Of a DNA stretch of 64,000 nt, positions 60,195 to 64,000 are shown piece by piece. The notes below the pieces were generated by a model. That model saw nothing but the letters and a program-made list of their open reading frames with translations, made no database searches and had not been told where the DNA came from. This DNA is from Desulfocurvus sp. (GTDB lineage: Bacteria > Desulfobacterota > Desulfovibrionia > Desulfovibrionales > Desulfovibrionaceae): the NCBI GenBank assembly GCA_020692325.1, contig JAIMKR010000010.1, positions 1 through 64,000 of the forward strand. The letters run 5' to 3'. Position 1 is the stretch's first letter. Each line of letters opens with the position of its first letter. Made by a program: the position numbers and the translations under genes.

Positions 60195-62213
60195 ATGAGG
60201 ACGGCAGTGAGCAAAAGCCGCATCGAGCGCAAACGCCCCAAGCAGGAGCGTCGCGCCCAAACGGATCTCGGCAAGATCAAGCTTGTCGGGATCGCCTTCG
60301 TTTTCGCCATCATCTGGGTGGCGTTGTGGGGGCGCGCGGCCTACGTGCAGCTGTACCTCGGTCCCAAGCTGGCCGCAGCCGCGGGCAAACAGAACCTCGC
60401 CACGGAATTCGAGGTGGGCGAGCGCGGCCGCATTTACTCCAGCAACAACGCCATTCTGGCCACCAGCGTGGAGAGCAAGAGCGTGTACGCCTCGCCCGTC
60501 GAGGTGCAGAATCCGGCGCAGACGGCACAGACCCTCTCGCGGATTCTCGGCGTGCAGCGCCGCTGGTTGGAGCGCGAACTCGGCTCCAGCAAGGGCTTCG
60601 TCTGGCTCAAGCGGCAAATCGAGGACCGGGAGGCCGAGGCCATTCGGCAGGCCAATCTGCCCGGCGTGCACCTGACCACGGAATACCGCCGCATGTATCC
60701 TAACCGCAGTCTGGCCGGGCAGGTGCTCGGCTTCGTCGATGTGGACGGCAAGGGACTGGAGGGCATCGAGGCGCTCTTCGACGAGCGCATGGCCGGCGGC
60801 CGCGCCAAGTTCGTGGTCCAGCGCGACGCATCGGGCCGCAGGCTCTACCTGGACGCCCAGGGACACGAGATGAACATCCGTGGCCAGGACGTGCGCCTCA
60901 CCATCGACACCGTGGTGCAGGACGCGGCCGAGCAGGTCCTGGCCGAGGCCGTGACCAAGTACAACGGCCGTTCGGGCATGGCCATCGTCGTGCGCGTGGC
61001 CGATGGCGACATCCTGGCCCTGGCGCACTATCCGTTCTTCAACTGCAACATTCCGGCCGAATACAAGCCCGCCACCCGCCGCGACCGCGCCGCGCTGGAC
61101 ATCTTCGAGCCCGGCTCCACCATGAAGCCCTTCACCTTCGTGGCCGCGCTGGAGCAGAAGGTCATCAACCCGAACAAGATTTTCGACTGTGAGAACGGCA
61201 AGTGGAAGCTCAGCGGCAAGATCATCCGCGACACCCACCCCTACCGCTGGCTCTCGGCCAACCGCGTGCTGCGCTACTCCAGCAACATCGGCACCGGCAA
61301 AATCGGCCTCTCGCTCGGCGCCCAGCCGCTTTACAACTCCCTGCGCTCCGTGGGCTTCGGCGAGCGCACGGGGCTCTCCCTGCCCAGCGAGTCGCCCGGA
61401 ATGCTGCGCCAGCCCAAGGAGTGGAGCGAGTTCGACCTCGCCACCATCGCCTTCGGCCAAGGCATCGGCGTCACCGGCCTGCAGATGGCCAAGGCCTATC
61501 TCACCCTGGCCAACAAGGGCATGACCAAGCCCCTGCGCCTGGTTCTCGATCCCCTGCAGGAGGTCACCGACGAGCCGCGCCGCGTCTTCAGCGCGCAGAC
61601 CGCCAACTCCGTGCTCTCCATGATGCGCGAGGTGGTGGAGGAGGACGGCACCGGCAAGGTGGCCCGCATTCCCGGCGTGCCCATGGCCGGTAAAACCGGC
61701 ACCGCGCAGAAGTTCAGCGGACTTGCCGGCAAGGGATACGGCACCGGCATCGTGGCGTCGTTCGTGGGCCTCGTGCCCGCGAACAACCCGCAGTACCTGT
61801 TCTTCGTCGCCGTGGACGAGCCCACGCCGGTGTCTTTCGGCGGCGTGGTTGCCGCCCCGGCCGTGCGCGACATCGCCATCAAGACGCTTTCGTACTTCGG
61901 CCAGCTGCCCGAGTCCAAGGGACCGCCCGATCCCAACGCCCCGGAGCACACCATGCTGGCCAAGGCCACCCGCCCGCCCGTGGCGGAGAGCGCCGGCAGC
62001 GGCGTGGTGCCCAATCTGACGGGTCTTTCCGTGCGCCGCGCGCTGGAAGTGCTGGGCCGGCACGGCATCGTGCCCACGCTCAAGGGCAACGGCATGGAGA
62101 TCATCAATCAGAATCCCGCGGCAGGCGACCCCTGGCCGGAGGCGACCGAGGCCAGCCGGCCCGACGCCTTCACCCTATGGTTGGGTCACGCGGAGAAGGA
62201 GAGAAAGCAGTGA
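60195..62213 (+). CDS. ftsI: Septal peptidoglycan transpeptidase FtsI-like (PBP3) with PASTA domain
   Basis: A 672-aa class B penicillin-binding protein. A membrane anchor at about 30-52 is followed by the dimerisation domain (FEVGERGRIYSSNNAILATS; YPNRSLAGQVLGFVDVDGKGLEGIE) and the transpeptidase: active Ser in EPGSTMKPF (near 306), SSN (near 362) and KTGTAQ (near 498). A C-terminal PASTA-like region (VVPNLTGLSVRRALEVLGRHGIVPTLKGNGMEIINQNPAAGDPW) is more typical of Gram-positive and Desulfobacterota forms than of E. coli. It joins new strands at the septum. It overlaps murE as GTGA. Confidence 0.95.
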   Translation: MRTAVSKSRIERKRPKQERRAQTDLGKIKLVGIAFVFAIIWVALWGRAAYVQLYLGPKLAAAAGKQNLATEFEVGERGRIYSSNNAILATSVESKSVYASPVEVQNPAQTAQTLSRILGVQRRWLERELGSSKGFVWLKRQIEDREAEAIRQANLPGVHLTTEYRRMYPNRSLAGQVLGFVDVDGKGLEGIEALFDERMAGGRAKFVVQRDASGRRLYLDAQGHEMNIRGQDVRLTIDTVVQDAAEQVLAEAVTKYNGRSGMAIVVRVADGDILALAHYPFFNCNIPAEYKPATRRDRAALDIFEPGSTMKPFTFVAALEQKVINPNKIFDCENGKWKLSGKIIRDTHPYRWLSANRVLRYSSNIGTGKIGLSLGAQPLYNSLRSVGFGERTGLSLPSESPGMLRQPKEWSEFDLATIAFGQGIGVTGLQMAKAYLTLANKGMTKPLRLVLDPLQEVTDEPRRVFSAQTANSVLSMMREVVEEDGTGKVARIPGVPMAGKTGTAQKFSGLAGKGYGTGIVASFVGLVPANNPQYLFFVAVDEPTPVSFGGVVAAPAVRDIAIKTLSYFGQLPESKGPPDPNAPEHTMLAKATRPPVAESAGSGVVPNLTGLSVRRALEVLGRHGIVPTLKGNGMEIINQNPAAGDPWPEATEASRPDAFTLWLGHAEKERKQ

Positions 62214-63667
62214 GCGGTCCGCGCTTCAACGAACTGCTGTCCATGGTCGGACGCGGCCTCATGGTCCGCACGGACTCCCGGGAAGTTCAGCCGGGCGAGG
62301 TCTTCGTGCTCATGCCCACCGCCGGCGACAAATCCGGCGACTTTCTGGGCGACGCCCTTTCCCACGGGGCCGGCTGGGTCGTTGTGGGCGAGGGACAGCC
62401 AGTGCCCGGGGACATGTCCGCCGGGCTGGTGCGCGTGCCCGACACCGCCGACGCCCTGGGCATGTTGGCCGAGGCGCACTTCCGCACGCGCGAGCAGGCC
62501 ATGCAGGTCATCGGCGTCACCGGCACCAACGGCAAGACCACCGTGGCCTACCTGCTGGAGGGGCTGCTCACCGCCTGCGGCCGCAACGTGGGCGTGCTGG
62601 GCACCGTGGCCTATCGCTGGCCGGGAACGGTGATCGAGAGCAACCTCACCACCCCGGGGTGCTGGCGGCTGCACGAGCTGTTCTCGCGGATGAGCGAGGC
62701 CGGTGTGGACACCGTGGTCATGGAGACCAGCTCCCACGCCCTGCATCAGAAGCGCGTGGCCGGGCTGGAGTTCGACGCCGCCGTGCTGACGAACCTCACC
62801 CAGGACCACATGGACTACCACCACGATTTCGAATCGTACTACCAGGCCAAGAACCTGCTTTTCGGCACGTATCCGCGCCTGGACAAGCACAAGGCCGCCA
62901 ACGCCGATGATCCCTACGGCCTGCGCCTGCTCTCCGAGTACCCGGACGCTCTGGGCTTCACCCTCAAGGGCGCGCGGCCGGCCGGCGGCAACCAGATGCT
63001 GCGCGGCGACTTGGTGGAGTGCACCCCGCGCGGGCTGACCCTGCGCATGGAGTGGGAGGGCAAGTGTTGGAGCCTCAAATCCGGTCTGGTGGGCGCGCAC
63101 AACGCCAGCAACCTGCTCGCCGCGCAGGCTGTGGCCCTGGGCATCGGCCTGGGCCCGGCGGACATGCAGCCCCTGGCCAGCTTCACCGGCGTGCCCGGCC
63201 GGCTCCAGCGCGTGGCCAACGAGCGCGACCTGGACATCTTCGTGGACTACGCCCACACGCCGGACGCGCTCATCAACGTGCAGCGCGCCCTGCGCGACGC
63301 CGGCTTCAAGCGGCTCATCACCGTGTTCGGCTGCGGCGGCAACCGCGACAAGACCAAGCGTCCCCTCATGGCCCGCGCCGTGGCCGAACAGGCCGACGTG
63401 GCCGTGCTCACGTCCGACAACCCGCGCTTCGAGGACCCGCTGGCCATCATTGCCGACGCCCGCCCCGGTCTGGCCGAGGCCAAACAGGTGGTGGAGAATC
63501 CCGACCGTTACGCCGCCATCCGCGAGGCGGTTTCGATCATGCGGCCCGGCGACGCCCTGCTCGTGGCCGGCAAGGGACACGAGCCCTACCAGCTCATCAA
63601 CGGCGTGAAACATCCGTTCTCCGACGTGGAGGCGGTTTCCCGCGCCATTCACGAGGTGCTCGGATGA
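62210..63667 (+). CDS. murE: UDP-N-acetylmuramoyl-tripeptide synthetase (meso-diaminopimelate adding)
   Basis: A 485-aa cytoplasmic ligase. The GTG at 62210 overlaps the ftsI stop and has GAAGGAGAG upstream; the track start 11 codons earlier is less likely. Motifs: VRTDSREVQPGEVFVLMPTAG, VIGVTGTNGKTTVAYLLEG (P loop), VMETSSHALHQKRVAGLEFDAAVLTNLTQDHMDYHHDFESYYQAK, YAHTPDALINVQRAL, VFGCGGNRDKTKRPLM and the specificity motif DNPR in LTSDNPRFEDP, which indicates meso-diaminopimelate. The carbamylated Lys lies in YYQAKNLLF. It overlaps murF by ATGA. Confidence 0.97.
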   Translation: MSGPRFNELLSMVGRGLMVRTDSREVQPGEVFVLMPTAGDKSGDFLGDALSHGAGWVVVGEGQPVPGDMSAGLVRVPDTADALGMLAEAHFRTREQAMQVIGVTGTNGKTTVAYLLEGLLTACGRNVGVLGTVAYRWPGTVIESNLTTPGCWRLHELFSRMSEAGVDTVVMETSSHALHQKRVAGLEFDAAVLTNLTQDHMDYHHDFESYYQAKNLLFGTYPRLDKHKAANADDPYGLRLLSEYPDALGFTLKGARPAGGNQMLRGDLVECTPRGLTLRMEWEGKCWSLKSGLVGAHNASNLLAAQAVALGIGLGPADMQPLASFTGVPGRLQRVANERDLDIFVDYAHTPDALINVQRALRDAGFKRLITVFGCGGNRDKTKRPLMARAVAEQADVAVLTSDNPRFEDPLAIIADARPGLAEAKQVVENPDRYAAIREAVSIMRPGDALLVAGKGHEPYQLINGVKHPFSDVEAVSRAIHEVLG

Positions 63668-64000
63668 GACTCGCCCTGCGCGACATAGCCCTGGGCCTCA
63701 CCGGCTCGCCCCTCGACGCCCCGTCCGGCGACGTCGTGGCGACCACCGTGCGCACGGACAACCGTGAGGTTGCCCCCGGCGATCTCTTCCTCTGCCTCCG
63801 GGGCGAACGCTTCGACGGGCACGACTTCGCCGCCCAGGCGGCCGAAGCCGGGGCCTGCGCCATCGTTGCGGAACGCGATCTGCCCAAACTGCCCTGCCCG
63901 GTCATCCGCGTTGACGACACGCGGGCCGCCCTGGGCCGGCTGGCGCGCATCTGGCGCGACGCCGTGTCCGCAAAGGTGGTGGCCATCACCGGCACGGCCG
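63664..64000 (+). CDS. murF: UDP-N-acetylmuramoyl-tripeptide--D-Ala-D-Ala ligase, 5' part only
   Basis: The first 112 residues are in the window. ATTVRTDNREVAPGDLFLCLRGERFDGHDFAAQAAEAGACAIVAERD is the Mur N-terminal UDP-binding domain, and the frame runs out at VVAITGTA, the beginning of the P loop. Its place right after murE, overlapping by 4 nt, fits murF rather than another Mur ligase. The gene continues past base 64000. Confidence 0.93.
   Translation, partial: MRLALRDIALGLTGSPLDAPSGDVVATTVRTDNREVAPGDLFLCLRGERFDGHDFAAQAAEAGACAIVAERDLPKLPCPVIRVDDTRAALGRLARIWRDAVSAKVVAITGTA

Overview
The window is high-GC DNA (one AT-rich gene excepted) that most resembles a sulfate-reducing Desulfovibrionaceae-type bacterium (Desulfobacterota). 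This is inferred from gene content: a molybdopterin oxidoreductase with a four-cluster ferredoxin and a TSUP sulfur-anion permease, HesB/IscA proteins with Cys-rich tails (one apparently containing selenocysteine), a FeoB-associated Cys-rich peptide beside feoAB, very many sensor kinases and c-di-GMP proteins, and GC-rich intergenic repeats. No rRNA, tRNA, CRISPR array or complete insertion sequence was found. I could run no homology search, so families are called from motifs read by eye.

Layout. 1-2.6 kb: end of an AMMECR1-domain gene and a chemoreceptor. 2.9-7.2 kb: divergent sulfur/redox locus (cytoplasmic-looking molybdoenzyme, Fe-S protein, TSUP transporter). 7.2-10.8 kb: two unknown membrane proteins, a receiver-STAS protein with a Glu phosphosite, an IS1595-like protein that looks domesticated, and an antisense DUF2905 gene. 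11.2-12.1 kb: FMN riboswitch and ribB. 12.3-14.7 kb: mltA and an AI-2E-type permease. 15.2-17.6 kb: polar amino acid ABC transporter. 17.7-20.5 kb: DUF3298-like lipoprotein and an Old Yellow Enzyme homologue. 20.5-28.3 kb: Hpt protein, sigma-54 response regulator, histidine kinase, FGE-fold protein and antiporter, preceded by a sigma-54-like promoter and an upstream palindrome. 28.3-32 kb: autotransporter with an AT-rich passenger, flanked by directly repeated GC-rich elements. 32-35.3 kb: feo operon under a Fur-like box. 35.5-37 kb: RidA and a tandem pair of HesB-like genes. 37.2-39.5 kb: TetR, pyrR, shikimate-kinase-like and YkgJ genes, mostly overlapping by 4 nt. 40-50.3 kb: a 1890-aa CheB-CheR-PAS-kinase-receiver protein, a periplasmic binding protein and a second hybrid kinase. 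50.3-58.1 kb: pyruvate kinase, DegP-type protease, GGDEF-EAL, PilZ and HD-GYP proteins. 58.3-64 kb: start of the mra/dcw division cluster (mraZ, rsmH, ftsL-like, ftsI, murE, murF) behind four MraZ boxes.

The strongest unusual observation is at 36688-37014 (minus strand). The ORF track misses this gene because it has an in-frame TGA. That TGA falls where the neighbouring Cys paralogue has GGCCGP, and it is followed at a suitable distance by a small hairpin with a bulged U and a GG-containing loop, as in a bacterial SECIS. I read it as a HesB-like selenoprotein next to its Cys-containing paralogue. Other points of interest are the Asp-to-Glu receiver-STAS protein, the Tat-less molybdoenzyme locus, the sigma-54 signalling operon, the mosaic autotransporter and the three-gene giant sensor operon.
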